DNA of 25,666 bases from the NCBI GenBank assembly GCA_036566745.1, contig DATCVR010000120.1, positions 1 through 25,666 on the forward strand, read 5' to 3'. Under the pieces are notes generated by a model, which was given only the letters and a program-made list of their open reading frames with translations, had not been told where the DNA came from and did no database searches. Position numbers and translations under genes: made by a program. The DNA comes from DATCVR01 sp036566745 (GTDB lineage: Bacteria > Actinomycetota > Actinomycetes > Jiangellales > Jiangellaceae). Below, piece by piece: positions 14,704 to 22,947 of the stretch (position 1 is the stretch's first letter; each line of letters begins with the position of its first letter).

Positions 14704-17064
14704 CGGCGGCGCGCGAGCGGCTGCACCGTGCTCGGCACGCATCACGCCGATCCGGCCGTCGCTGCCTCGGACCACCGCGATCGACCCGCCCTCGTCGGTG
14801 CGCCGGACGTCGATCCCGGCGGAGCGCAGGCGCGCGACGACGGCCGCGGATGGATGGCCGTAGTCGTTCTCGCCCACGCTCACCAGCGCCAGTTCGGCCC
14901 CTACCCCGGTGAGCAGCTCGGCGTCCTGGTGAGATGAGCCGTGATGGGCGACCTTGAGGACGTCGACGTCGAGATCTGGCTCGGCCCGCAGGAGCGCCGC
15001 CTGAGCGGTCGGCTCGAGATCGCCGGTGAGCAACACCCGGAGACTGCCGGTGTCGGCCACGAGGACGACGCTGGCATTGTTAGCCGCGGACTCGCCGGAC
15101 TCGATGAGCCGGCGCGGCCACACGACGTCGAGGTTCAGGGCGCTGGTGACCTGGATCCGCATGCCGGCCCGCGCGACCGTGGCCGGGACAGCGGCCTCGC
15201 CGAGCAGCTGATCGACCCGCGCGGCGTTCTGCTCGGGATCGGCCAGCGGCGACACCAGCGCTCGTCCGACCCGGCGTCCGGCAAGGACTCCGGGCAGGCC
15301 GGACACGTGGTCGGCGTGAAAATGGGTGAGGACGAGCAGCGGCACCTCACGCACGCCGAGCGTGTCGAGGCAGCGCCGCACGGCTCGCGGCTCCGGTCCG
15401 GCGTCGACCACCACGGCGGCGCCCGGACCGGCTCGGATGGCGAGGGCGTCGCCCTGCCCGACATCGCAGGCGACGACCGACCAGTCCGGTGGCGGCCAGC
15501 CCGGCATGGGCACGACCCGGACGAGCCCGAGCGTGAGCAGCGCCGCCGCGACCACCGACAGGGCGCGCCGACGCAGCACCCACGGGAGCGTGGCGATCGT
15601 GAGAGCGGTCATGATCACCGCAGCGACCACGGCGCCGACGCCGTCGGGCCAGGGCACCACTGCTCCGGGCAGGCCTGCGAACCAGGCGGCCACCCGGACG
15701 ATCCATCCGGTCGCGAGCCCGGCGAGCCAGCCCAGCGCCGACGCCAGCCACGGAGCGATCGGCGCCACGACCGCCGCCCCTACACCGAGCACCGTGGCCG
15801 GGGCGACCGCCGGCGCGGCCGCGATGTTGGCCGGCAGACCGGCCAGGCTCACCTCGTCGAAGGTCGCCAGCACAACCGGCAGGCAGGCGAGCTGGGCGAC
15901 GAGGGGCACGGCGACGGCGACCGCCAGCGGACGCGGCAGCCACGACAGCGCACCCTGCCAGGCGGACGCGAGGGTGAGAATGCCGGCGGTCGCCAGGACC
16001 GACAGGGCGAAGCCGACACTCTGCCCCAGCCACGGATCGACGAGCAGCAGCACGCACACCGCGGCTGACAGCGCCGACAGGCCGCGGCGCCGCCCGGCGA
16101 CACTCATGCCGATGACCGCGATCGTGCCCATGGCGGCTGCCCGGACGACGCTCGGCTCCGGGCGGGCCAGCAGCACGAACCCCACCACGGCGACCGCCCC
16201 GATCACCGGGATCAGGTAGCCGCGGACCCGGCCCCAGCGGGCGAGTCCGAGCACCACGACGAGGACGATGGTGACGTTGGTGCCGGATACCGCGGTGAGG
16301 TGCGCCAAGCCGGTGGCACGCATGTCGGTGCGCACCTGGTCGGTCATCAGCGACTCGTCGCCGACGACCATCGCGGGGACGAGCCCTCGGGCATCCTCCG
16401 GCACCCCGGAGACCGCCTCGCGCAGCCCCGACCGCAGCGGTTCGGTGGCCCGGGCGATCGCTCCGGGACCGCCCACGGTCGCCGGCGGGCCGTCGACCTT
16501 GAGCACCGCCGCGACCGGACCGCCCTCGGCCGGCGCCAGGCGACCGGAGGCGCGGACCCGCTGCCCCGGCAGGAGCCGCGACCACGACGTGTCGTCCGCG
16601 ACGAGGACGACCGGCGAGCGGACGTCGTGGGTCCGGCCGCGCCCGGTGACCACATCGACCCGGAGCCGTCCCACGACGTAGCGGTGTGCCGGACCGTCAG
16701 GGAACGCCGCCGCGCCGCTGCGTAGGTCGGGGTCGGCGGCGATCACGCCTTCGACCTGGACATACGCTCCCCGCTCGGCCAGCTGGGCGACCGGCCCGTC
16801 GCGCACCGGACCGGCCCGGGCGGCACCGAGGCTGATGCCCACGGCCGCACTGACGATCACGACCGCGATGGTGCGGCCCACGACGTCGCCGTGGCCTCGG
16901 ATAGCCAGCACGGCGGCCGTCATGGTCAGGACCGCGACGCCGATGACGGCCGGCCACGGAGTGATGGTCAGCCCGGTGAGGGCTCCGGCCCAGAGCGCCA
17001 GGCCGACGACCGCCAGGCGAAGGTCGGTGGGCCGCTGGTCGAGAGACGCTGCCGCGCTGGTCAC
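14392..17064 (-). CDS. comEC: ComEC/Rec2 DNA-uptake channel protein, C-terminally extended
   Basis: An 890-residue membrane protein: N-terminal helices and an OB-like DUF4131 region (1 to about 180), the polytopic competence domain (about 230-500, with GLAHLTAVSGTNV), and a C-terminal metallo-beta-lactamase domain (DVGQGDA, HFHADH at 581-586, LLTGDLE, VAHHGS). ComEC carries single-stranded DNA across the cytoplasmic membrane; the MBL domain may degrade the second strand. The GTG start at 17064 overlaps the comEA stop as GTGA, implying translational coupling. Recognisable homology ends near residue 771 (about position 14750). The frame then continues about 120 codons to a TAG at 14392, antisense to the SARP TPR region. 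That tail may be real, or it may reflect a lost stop or a base error near 14710-14760. Confidence 0.9.
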   Translation of the reverse strand: MTSAAASLDQRPTDLRLAVVGLALWAGALTGLTITPWPAVIGVAVLTMTAAVLAIRGHGDVVGRTIAVVIVSAAVGISLGAARAGPVRDGPVAQLAERGAYVQVEGVIAADPDLRSGAAAFPDGPAHRYVVGRLRVDVVTGRGRTHDVRSPVVLVADDTSWSRLLPGQRVRASGRLAPAEGGPVAAVLKVDGPPATVGGPGAIARATEPLRSGLREAVSGVPEDARGLVPAMVVGDESLMTDQVRTDMRATGLAHLTAVSGTNVTIVLVVVLGLARWGRVRGYLIPVIGAVAVVGFVLLARPEPSVVRAAAMGTIAVIGMSVAGRRRGLSALSAAVCVLLLVDPWLGQSVGFALSVLATAGILTLASAWQGALSWLPRPLAVAVAVPLVAQLACLPVVLATFDEVSLAGLPANIAAAPAVAPATVLGVGAAVVAPIAPWLASALGWLAGLATGWIVRVAAWFAGLPGAVVPWPDGVGAVVAAVIMTALTIATLPWVLRRRALSVVAAALLTLGLVRVVPMPGWPPPDWSVVACDVGQGDALAIRAGPGAAVVVDAGPEPRAVRRCLDTLGVREVPLLVLTHFHADHVSGLPGVLAGRRVGRALVSPLADPEQNAARVDQLLGEAAVPATVARAGMRIQVTSALNLDVVWPRRLIESGESAANNASVVLVADTGSLRVLLTGDLEPTAQAALLRAEPDLDVDVLKVAHHGSSHQDAELLTGVGAELALVSVGENDYGHPSAAVVARLRSAGIDVRRTDEGGSIAVVRGSDGRIGVMRAEHGAAARAPPSALAQGLGLFGHRRGHDPLGVVGADQVESADQVQRLAPSVASGLGMALPRHGDAELPDSQRVATAVAGVVEHLRSVGERLSRFDELVHPEPARPEVEQGHGLA

Positions 17065-18098
17065 ACGCTCACCAGACCGGTGAGGGCGGCGAACTTCTTC
17101 TCGCCGATGCCCGGCACCTCGCGTAGCTCGTCGACAGCGGTGAACCGGCCGTGCTGCTCGCGCCAGTCGAGAATGCGCCCCGCGAGCGCGGGGCCGATGC
17201 CGGGCAGGGTGTCGAGCTGCTCGGCGGTGGCGGAGTTGAGATCGACGGCGCCGGACGGATCCGCACCTCCCCCGCCTCCGGCACCGCCGTCATCCGACGA
17301 GTCCGGTGGCGCAGCGACGCCGACCAGGATCTGCTCGCCATCGGTCAGCATGCGGGCGAGGTTGAGCGAGGTGAGGTCGACCGTGGGCTGCGCTCCGCCC
17401 GCGGCCTCGACGGCGTCCACGACGCGTGACCCGCCGGGCAGGACCACCACCCCCGGCTTCGCGACCAGGCCGGCGACGTGGACGACCACCTCGCCGGACG
17501 CGGTGGGGTCGGCGGACGGCCCGGGCGAGGCGCCGGGCGGTGCAGGAGCGCCGGCACCGCCCTGGGGCAGCGGCGTGCCGCTGGCGACGACCTCGGCGTC
17601 GATGGGCACGACCCGCGCCCGGCCCGGGCCGAACACCCACGCACCGGCGAGCGCGATCACCAGCGCGAGGACCACCGCAGCCGCCTGAGCCCGGCCCAAC
17701 CCGGTCACGGCGGCACGACGCCGAAGACCACGCACCCACAGCGGCAGGCGGTCGTCGACGGCCGCGGCCATCAGCGGAACCCGGCGGGGCCCGCGTCGAC
17801 GTCGGCGCGGCGCGGGCGGCTCCGGAGCGGCACCGACCTCGTCCGGAGCCCCCTCGACGGGGTCGGCGTCATCCGCCGCGCCCGGCGCCAGAACCGGCCC
17901 CGGCTCCGACGCCAGAACCGGCCCCGGCTTCGGCTCCGGATCGAACGGTTCGACCCACGATGCTCGCCTCGGCCGGTCCGGCACCCAGCCCCCGCGACCG
18001 CCGCGCTCGGCCACCGGCCGGACGAGCGCGCCGAGCCGGGCCCGGGCGTACTCGGCCAGGCGTGGATCGGCGGGGCGACGGCGAGCGGATCGGCGCAT
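17061..18098 (-). CDS. comEA: ComEA-like DNA receptor (SLBB + helix-hairpin-helix)
   Basis: A 345-residue single-pass membrane protein. It has a long basic and proline-rich cytoplasmic N-terminus and one transmembrane helix at about 139-156 (AVVLALVIALAGAWVFG). An SLBB domain follows at about 202-262 (VVVHVAGLVAKPGVVVLPGG), then a Gly-rich linker and a tandem helix-hairpin-helix domain at 284-345 (DLNSATAEQLDTLPGIGPAL; VPGIGEKKFAALTGL). It binds double-stranded DNA outside the membrane and hands it to ComEC. The N-terminal part contains a 24-bp-period duplication (17887-17905 and 17911-17929) giving PGPVLA twice. The ATG at 18098 is chosen on protein composition; a GTG at 18128 is also in frame, and neither has a strong ribosome-binding site. 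Confidence 0.9.
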   Translation of the reverse strand: MRRSARRRPADPRLAEYARARLGALVRPVAERGGRGGWVPDRPRRASWVEPFDPEPKPGPVLASEPGPVLAPGAADDADPVEGAPDEVGAAPEPPAPRRRRRGPRRVPLMAAAVDDRLPLWVRGLRRRAAVTGLGRAQAAAVVLALVIALAGAWVFGPGRARVVPIDAEVVASGTPLPQGGAGAPAPPGASPGPSADPTASGEVVVHVAGLVAKPGVVVLPGGSRVVDAVEAAGGAQPTVDLTSLNLARMLTDGEQILVGVAAPPDSSDDGGAGGGGGADPSGAVDLNSATAEQLDTLPGIGPALAGRILDWREQHGRFTAVDELREVPGIGEKKFAALTGLVSV

Positions 18099-18198
18099 GC
18101 GATCGACGCTAGGCAGCGCCCGGATCACTCACCACGGGGCGCGACGAGTCTGTGGACAGCCGGGACCTCACCAGCGTCCCTGTGCACAACCCGCAGTG

Positions 18199-19044
18199 TC
18201 AGCGCGGGCTGACCACCACACCCAGCAACCCGGGGCCGACGTGGGCGCCGATGACCGCACCGACCTCGACGACCACCAGGTCGACGACACCGGGCAGCCG
18301 ATCGGCCAGCCGTGCCGCCAGCGCCTCGGCCCGCGCGGCGTTGTCGAGATGGTGGACCGCTACGTCGACCCGTGCATCACCAGCCTGAGCCGCGGCGAGG
18401 TCGACCAGCCGGGTCACCGCGCGCGAGCCGGTACGCACCTTCTCCAGCGGTTTGATCCAGCCGTCCTCGAGGACCAACAACGGCTTGATGGCCAGCGCCG
18501 TGCCCACCATCGCCGACGCCGCCCCGACCCGCCCACCCCGCCTCAGGTATTCGAGCGTGTCGACGTAGAACACCGCCGACGACCTCGTCGCGCGGTCCAG
18601 CGCCGCGGCGGCCACCTCGTCGGGCGCCAGACCCCGCGCGGCGGCATCGACGGCCGTCCGCACGGCGAAGCCGAGGCCCATCCCGAGCGAGCGAGAGTCG
18701 ACGACCGACACGGGCACGGGCGAGTCGCGGGCGGCCAGTCGCGCGGCGTCGGCGGTGCCCGACAGGCTGCCGGACAGGTGGATCGACACGATGGACGAGG
18801 CACCGCAGGCGGCGACCGACTCGTAGGCGTCCAGGAACGCCCGGGGGCTGGGCCGCGACGTGCTGACCGTGGCGTGGCGGCGCAACGCGTCGGCGACCTC
18901 GCGCGGCCCGATCTGGGTGCCCTCGGCCATCGAGACGCCGTCGACCACCACCTGGAGCGGCACGACCTCGACGCCGAGGTCGGCGGCCAGGTGGGGGTCG
19001 AGATGGGCGGTGGAGTCGGTGACGATCACGACCGGGCTGCCCAT
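18199..19044 (-). CDS. DegV family fatty-acid-binding protein
   Basis: A 281-residue soluble protein with the two-domain DegV fold: VVIVTDSTAHLDP at the start, EVVPLQVVVDG, TSRPSP, SIHLSGSLSGT, DSRSLGMGLGF, YVDTLEYLRRGGRVG and KPLLVLEDG are the characteristic blocks. DegV/FakB proteins hold a fatty acid in a deep pocket and, where a FakA kinase exists, present it for phosphorylation; in actinobacteria the role is unclear and no kinase gene is present here. The ATG at 19044 is 19 bp after the leuS stop, with no good Shine-Dalgarno. A TACCCT hexamer 7 nt upstream suggests a leaderless transcript in addition to read-through from leuS. comEA begins 100 bp downstream. Confidence 0.93.
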   Translation of the reverse strand: MGSPVVIVTDSTAHLDPHLAADLGVEVVPLQVVVDGVSMAEGTQIGPREVADALRRHATVSTSRPSPRAFLDAYESVAACGASSIVSIHLSGSLSGTADAARLAARDSPVPVSVVDSRSLGMGLGFAVRTAVDAAARGLAPDEVAAAALDRATRSSAVFYVDTLEYLRRGGRVGAASAMVGTALAIKPLLVLEDGWIKPLEKVRTGSRAVTRLVDLAAAQAGDARVDVAVHHLDNAARAEALAARLADRLPGVVDLVVVEVGAVIGAHVGPGLLGVVVSPR

Positions 19045-19051
19045 GCGCGGC

Positions 19052-19057
19052 AGGGTA
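19052..19057 (-). promoter_or_regulatory. Candidate -10 element for leaderless degV transcript
   Basis: TACCCT on the minus strand ends 7 nt before the degV ATG, the spacing expected when the start codon is the first transcribed base. The same hexamer stands at nearly the same distance from the leuS leader-peptide start. No -35 is obvious. Confidence 0.35.
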
Positions 19058-19063
19058 TCCCGC

Positions 19064-21940
19064 TCAGGCGGGGACGACGTTGACCAGCTTGGGCGCCCGC
19101 ACGATCACCGTCCGGACGCCTCGGCCGTCGAGCGCCCGCTGGACCGCCGCGGAGGCCAGTGCCAGCTCACGCAGGGTGTCGTCGTCGACTGACGGCGGCA
19201 CCTCCAGCCGATCGCGCACCTTGCCCGCCACCTGGACGACGCAGGTGACCGTGTCGTCGACCAGCAGCGCGGGGTCGGCCTGGGGGAACGGGTGGTGGGC
19301 CAGGGAATCCTCGTGTCCCAGGCGCGACCACAGCTCCTCGGCGAGGTGCGGCGCCACCGGAGCCGTCATGAGCACCAGAGCCTCGGCCGCCTCGCGCGGC
19401 ACCGCGTCGAGCTTGGTGAGGTGGTTGTTCAGCTCGATCAGCTTGGCGATGGCGGTATTGAACCGCATCGCCTCCATCTCGGTGCGCACGGCGTCGACGG
19501 TGCGGTGGACGAGCCGCCGGATGTCGTCGGAGGGCGGGTCCTCGGAGACGACGAGGGTGCCGTCGGCCTCGGAGATCACGTTGCGCCACAGCCGCTGCAG
19601 GAACCGCAGCGAGCCGACCACGGCGCGGGTGTCCCACGGCCGCGAGACATCGAGCGGCCCCATGGACATCTCGTACACCCGGAACGTGTCGGCACCGTAG
19701 GCGTCGTACATGTCGTCCGGGGTGACGACGTTCTTCAGGCTCTTGCCCATCTTGCCGTACTCGCGGTTGACCACCTCGCCGTCGAGCACGTAAGTGGTCT
19801 CGGTGCCGTCGACCTTCTCGAGGACCTGCTCGGCGGGGACGTACTGGCCGCGGGCGTCGGTGTAGGCGTAGGCCTGGATGTAGCCCTGGTTGAACAGCTT
19901 GTGGAAGGGCTCCTCGCTGGAGACGTGGCCCAGGTCGAAGAGGACCTTGTGCCAGAACCGCGAGTACAGCAGGTGCAGGACGGCGTGCTCGACCCCGCCG
20001 ATGTACAGGTCGACGCCACCCACGTCGCCCTCGTGGCGCGGGCCCATCCAGTACCGCTCGATGTCGGGGTCGACCAGCTGCTCGTCGTTGGTGGGGTCGA
20101 GGTAGCGCAGCTCGTACCAGCACGAACCCGCCCAGTTGGGCATCGTGTTGGTGTCGCGGTGATAGGTCTTGGGCCCGTCGCCCAGGTCGAGTTCGACCTC
20201 GACCCACTCCGGCACTCGGGCCAGCGGCGGCGCGGGCTCGCTGTTGGCGTCGTCCGGCGCGTAGGTCTGCGGCGAGTAGTCGGGCACGTCGGGCAGCTCG
20301 ACCGGCAGCTGGTCGTCGGGCAGCGCTCTCGGCATGCCGTGGTCGTCGTAGACGATGGGGAACGGCTCGCCCCAGTAACGCTGGCGGCTGAACAGCCAGT
20401 CGCGCAGCCGGTACGTGATGGTGCCCTCGCCCAGGTCCTTGGACTCCAGCCAGCCGATGATGGCGGCCTTGGCCTCGGTGACGCCCAGGCCGTCGAGGGA
20501 GATCTCGTCGTTGGCCGAGTTGATGGCCGGGCCCTCACCGGTGTAAGCCTCGCCGTCCCAGTCGGCCGGCGGCGCGACGGTGCGGATGATCGGCAGCTCG
20601 AAGCGGGTGGCGAACTCCCAGTCGCGCTCGTCCTGGCCCGGCACGGCCATGATCGCGCCGGTGCCGTAGGTCATCAGGACGTAGTCGGCGACGAACACCG
20701 GGATCTGGGTGCCGGTGACCGGATTCGTGGCGAACGCACCGGTGAACACGCCGGTCTTGTCCCGGCCTTCGGTCTGGCGCTCGACCTCGGTCTTCGACAC
20801 GGCTTCGGCCCGGTAGGCCGCGACGGCCTCGGCCGGGGTGGCGTGGCCCCCGGTCCAGGCGTCCTTCGTCTCCGCGGGCCAGGTCGCCGGGATCAGCGCG
20901 TCGACGAGCGGGTGCTCGGGTGCGACGACGGCGAAGGTCGCGCCGAACAGAGTGTCCGGGCGCGTGGTGAACACGGTCAGGTCGCCGGCCGGCGTGCCGA
21001 AGCGGACGTCGGCGCCCTGCGACCGGCCGATCCAGTTGCGCTGCATCGTCTTGACCTTCTCGGGCCAGTCGATGCGGTCGAGGTCGTCGATCAGCCGGTC
21101 GGCGTAGGCGGTGATCCGCATCATCCACTGCCGCAGGTTGCGCTTGAAGACGGGGAAGTTGCCCCGCTCGCTGCGGCCCTCCGAGGTGACCTCCTCGTTG
21201 GCCAGCACCGTGCCCAGCCCGGGGCACCAGTTGACCGGGGCCTCGGAGACGTAGGCCAGGCGGTGGTCGTCGATGATCCGGCGGCGCTCGACGTGGTCGA
21301 GCTCGGCCCACGGCCGGCCGTCGGGGGTGGGTCGGGTGCCGGACTCGAACGCCTCGACCAGCTCGCTGATCGGGCGGGCCCGGCCACGTCCGCCGTCCGC
21401 GTCGGCGTCGTACCACGACTCGAAGATCTGCAGGAAGATCCATTGCGTCCAGCGCATGTAGGACGGGTCGATGGTGGCGAACGAGCGGCGGTCGTCGTGG
21501 CCCAGCCCCAGCCTGCGCAGCTGGCGGCGCATGTTGGCCATGTTCTCTTCGGTGGTCTTGCGGGGGTGCTGGCCGGTCTGGACGGCGTACTGCTCGGCCG
21601 GCAGCCCGAAGGCGTCGTAGGACAGCGCGTGCAGGACGTTGTCGCCGCACATCCGGCGGAAGCGCCCCAGGACGTCGGTGGCGATGTACCCGAGCGGGTG
21701 GCCGACGTGCAGGCCCGCACCGGAGGGGTACGGGAACATGTCCATGAGGAAGAACTTGCTGGGCGCGGCCGGATGCTCGGGGTCGGCCAGCGGGCCCTTC
21801 GGGTTGGGGGCGTGGAACGTTCCGGCGCTCTCCCAGTGGTCCTGCCAGCGGCGCTCGATCTCGCCCGCCATGCCGTGGGTGTAGCGGTACGGGGCGTCGT
21901 CGCCGGGCGTGCTGGTGGCGCTGCTCGGGGTCTGGCTCAT
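19064..21940 (-). CDS. leuS: Leucyl-tRNA synthetase
   Basis: A 958-residue class Ia synthetase that charges tRNA-Leu. The HIGH signature appears as HVGH at 78-81 in PYPSGAGLHVGHPLGY, and the KMSKS loop as KMGKS at 730-734 (KMGKSLKNVVTPDD), the form usual in actinobacteria. The CP1 editing domain is present (FTTRPDTLFGATF; MTYGTGAIMAVPGQDERDWE), as are the anticodon-binding and C-terminal regions. The ATG at 21940 has AGGGA 9 nt upstream; the longer open frame lacks homology. Expression is probably controlled by a leucine attenuator at 21978-22102. It is followed after 19 bp by degV. Confidence 0.98.
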   Translation of the reverse strand: MSQTPSSATSTPGDDAPYRYTHGMAGEIERRWQDHWESAGTFHAPNPKGPLADPEHPAAPSKFFLMDMFPYPSGAGLHVGHPLGYIATDVLGRFRRMCGDNVLHALSYDAFGLPAEQYAVQTGQHPRKTTEENMANMRRQLRRLGLGHDDRRSFATIDPSYMRWTQWIFLQIFESWYDADADGGRGRARPISELVEAFESGTRPTPDGRPWAELDHVERRRIIDDHRLAYVSEAPVNWCPGLGTVLANEEVTSEGRSERGNFPVFKRNLRQWMMRITAYADRLIDDLDRIDWPEKVKTMQRNWIGRSQGADVRFGTPAGDLTVFTTRPDTLFGATFAVVAPEHPLVDALIPATWPAETKDAWTGGHATPAEAVAAYRAEAVSKTEVERQTEGRDKTGVFTGAFATNPVTGTQIPVFVADYVLMTYGTGAIMAVPGQDERDWEFATRFELPIIRTVAPPADWDGEAYTGEGPAINSANDEISLDGLGVTEAKAAIIGWLESKDLGEGTITYRLRDWLFSRQRYWGEPFPIVYDDHGMPRALPDDQLPVELPDVPDYSPQTYAPDDANSEPAPPLARVPEWVEVELDLGDGPKTYHRDTNTMPNWAGSCWYELRYLDPTNDEQLVDPDIERYWMGPRHEGDVGGVDLYIGGVEHAVLHLLYSRFWHKVLFDLGHVSSEEPFHKLFNQGYIQAYAYTDARGQYVPAEQVLEKVDGTETTYVLDGEVVNREYGKMGKSLKNVVTPDDMYDAYGADTFRVYEMSMGPLDVSRPWDTRAVVGSLRFLQRLWRNVISEADGTLVVSEDPPSDDIRRLVHRTVDAVRTEMEAMRFNTAIAKLIELNNHLTKLDAVPREAAEALVLMTAPVAPHLAEELWSRLGHEDSLAHHPFPQADPALLVDDTVTCVVQVAGKVRDRLEVPPSVDDDTLRELALASAAVQRALDGRGVRTVIVRAPKLVNVVPA

Positions 21941-21977
21941 CGGGTGTCGTCCCTCGTGATCGGTCATCGGGCCTGGG

Positions 21978-22010
21978 AACAAGAAAGACCCCTCACCGCA
22001 GGGAGGGGTC
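21978..22010 (-). terminator. leuS attenuator (intrinsic terminator in the leader)
   Basis: On the minus strand GACCCCTC (22010-22003) pairs with GAGGGGTC (21994-21987) around an 8-nt loop and is followed directly by TTTCTTGTT (21986-21978). This is a textbook intrinsic terminator and the only one in the window with a T-rich tail. It sits 37 nt upstream of leuS and downstream of a Leu-rich leader peptide, so it acts as an attenuator. Its 5' arm can alternatively pair upstream: CCTC (22006-22003) with GAGG (22048-22045), and GCGGC (22016-22012) with GCCGC (22042-22038). Confidence 0.85.
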
Positions 22011-22054
22011 AGCCGCGCCGACGTGACGCCGAACGAAGCGGCGTCCTCTTCTGG

Positions 22055-22090
22055 TCAGCGCGGCCCGGTAAGGAGCAGCAGGCCTCGCAC
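22055..22090 (-). CDS. leuS leader peptide (MRGLLLLTGPR)
   Basis: An 11-codon ORF, GTG start at 22090 and TGA at 22057-22055, encoding four consecutive leucines (CTG CTG CTC CTT, 22081-22070) out of 11 residues. A ribosome stalled there for lack of charged tRNA-Leu would leave GAGG-AC-GCCGC (22048-22038) free to form the antiterminator. A ribosome reaching the stop would cover that segment and let the terminator at 21978-22010 fold. CTT is expected to be a rare codon at this GC content, which would sharpen the response. There is no Shine-Dalgarno; a TACCCT -10 hexamer 6 nt upstream implies a leaderless start. Leucine attenuators before leuS have been predicted in Streptomyces, which supports the reading. 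Confidence 0.85.
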   Translation of the reverse strand: MRGLLLLTGPR

Positions 22091-22096
22091 AAGGTC

Positions 22097-22102
22097 AGGG
22101 TA
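22097..22102 (-). promoter_or_regulatory. -10 element of the leuS leader promoter
   Basis: TACCCT (TANNNT class) on the minus strand, 6 nt before the leader-peptide GTG, which would place the transcription start at or next to that codon. The -35 region is poor (GAGGCA at 17-bp spacing), as often in actinobacteria. Confidence 0.5.
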
Positions 22103-22166
22103 GCGCAATCGGGCGATCATGCCTCGCGGCGGATGCGGGCACCACGAGGCGTGCACCGGCATCACG

Positions 22167-22180
22167 AGGCCTGCAGGCCT
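22167..22180 (-). terminator. Palindrome downstream of the VKOR gene, possible terminator
   Basis: AGGCCTGCAGGCCT is a perfect 14-bp palindrome, 44 bp past the VKOR stop and upstream of the leuS leader promoter. It could end VKOR transcripts. It has no T tract and a short stem, so the call is weak. CACGAGGC is also directly repeated nearby at 22143 and 22163. Confidence 0.3.
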
Positions 22181-22224
22181 GGTGGCGCACCCGATCGCCT
22201 GCTGAACGTGATCATTCCGGCGGG

Positions 22225-22854
22225 CTAGAAGACGAGGTACCAGCGGTCCCAGAACTCCACCACGATCAGCGCCGCGATGATCAGGTACCAGACCGCCACG
22301 ATCAGGCCACGGCTGGCCGCGAAGCCCCGGCGCAACCCGGGCGAGGCGGGCAGGTGACCTTCGGAGAGGTTGTACCCCGTGGTGTAGACGAAGATCGGGA
22401 TGGTCACGGCCCACACGACCATGCAGTACGGGCACAACGCGCCGATCAGGTAGACGCTCTGGGTGAACAGCCAGGTGATGAAGACCGCACCGAGCAACGT
22501 GCCCGCCCAGAGCCCGCGCCAGAACCATCGCGGCAGGGTGGCGCCGGTGAGCACCACCGCGCCAACAGTCACCACGACCGCGAACGCCGCGATGCCGATC
22601 AGCGGGTTGGAGAACCCGAACAGCGAGCCCTGCCAGCTCTCCATGACCTGGCCGCAGGTGACGACCGGGTTGAAGCTGCACGACGGGGTGTAGGACGGGT
22701 CCTCGAGCAGCTTGATCCGCTCGATGGTCAGGATGAACGACGCGAGCAATCCCACGGCGCCGCCCACCACGAGCAGCCAGCCCAGCGCCCTGGACGACGG
22801 GCGGCGTTCGGGCAGGACGACGTCGTCGACGGTTTCGGTCTGCTCGGTCGACAT
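22225..22854 (-). CDS. Vitamin K epoxide reductase (VKOR) family protein
   Basis: A 209-residue membrane protein with five or so transmembrane helices. The active-site CPYC lies at 141-144 in the fourth helix region, and the shuttle pair C59/C67 lies in the first periplasmic loop (CSFNPVVTC). S82/N83 in GFSNPLIG correspond to the conserved Ser near the quinone site. Bacterial VKOR reoxidises DsbA-like proteins by passing electrons to menaquinone, replacing DsbB in actinobacteria. The C-terminus has no fused thioredoxin domain, so a separate DsbA partner is expected elsewhere. The ATG at 22854 follows AGGTGAG. It is divergent from the phosphatase gene, with a 313-bp gap between them. Confidence 0.92.
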   Translation of the reverse strand: MSTEQTETVDDVVLPERRPSSRALGWLLVVGGAVGLLASFILTIERIKLLEDPSYTPSCSFNPVVTCGQVMESWQGSLFGFSNPLIGIAAFAVVVTVGAVVLTGATLPRWFWRGLWAGTLLGAVFITWLFTQSVYLIGALCPYCMVVWAVTIPIFVYTTGYNLSEGHLPASPGLRRGFAASRGLIVAVWYLIIAALIVVEFWDRWYLVF

Positions 22855-22947
22855 GGCTCACCTGGGTGTTCGTAGGGCTCCGACGATCCGACCAACGTAC
22901 GCCACCGCGCCGAAGTGCCCGTTCAGGCCCCCACCCGCCCCACCGCT

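Noticed and set aside
21941..22224. T-box riboswitch in front of leuS
   Set aside because: No T-box consensus (TGGNACCGCG-like) was seen. The Leu-rich leader peptide plus terminator explains the leader as ribosome-mediated attenuation.
19292..22228. A 978-codon plus-strand open frame opposite leuS
   Set aside because: It is antisense to the well-supported leuS, has low-complexity Val/Gly/Asp/Arg composition and no recognisable domain, and is typical of GC-rich third-position mirroring.
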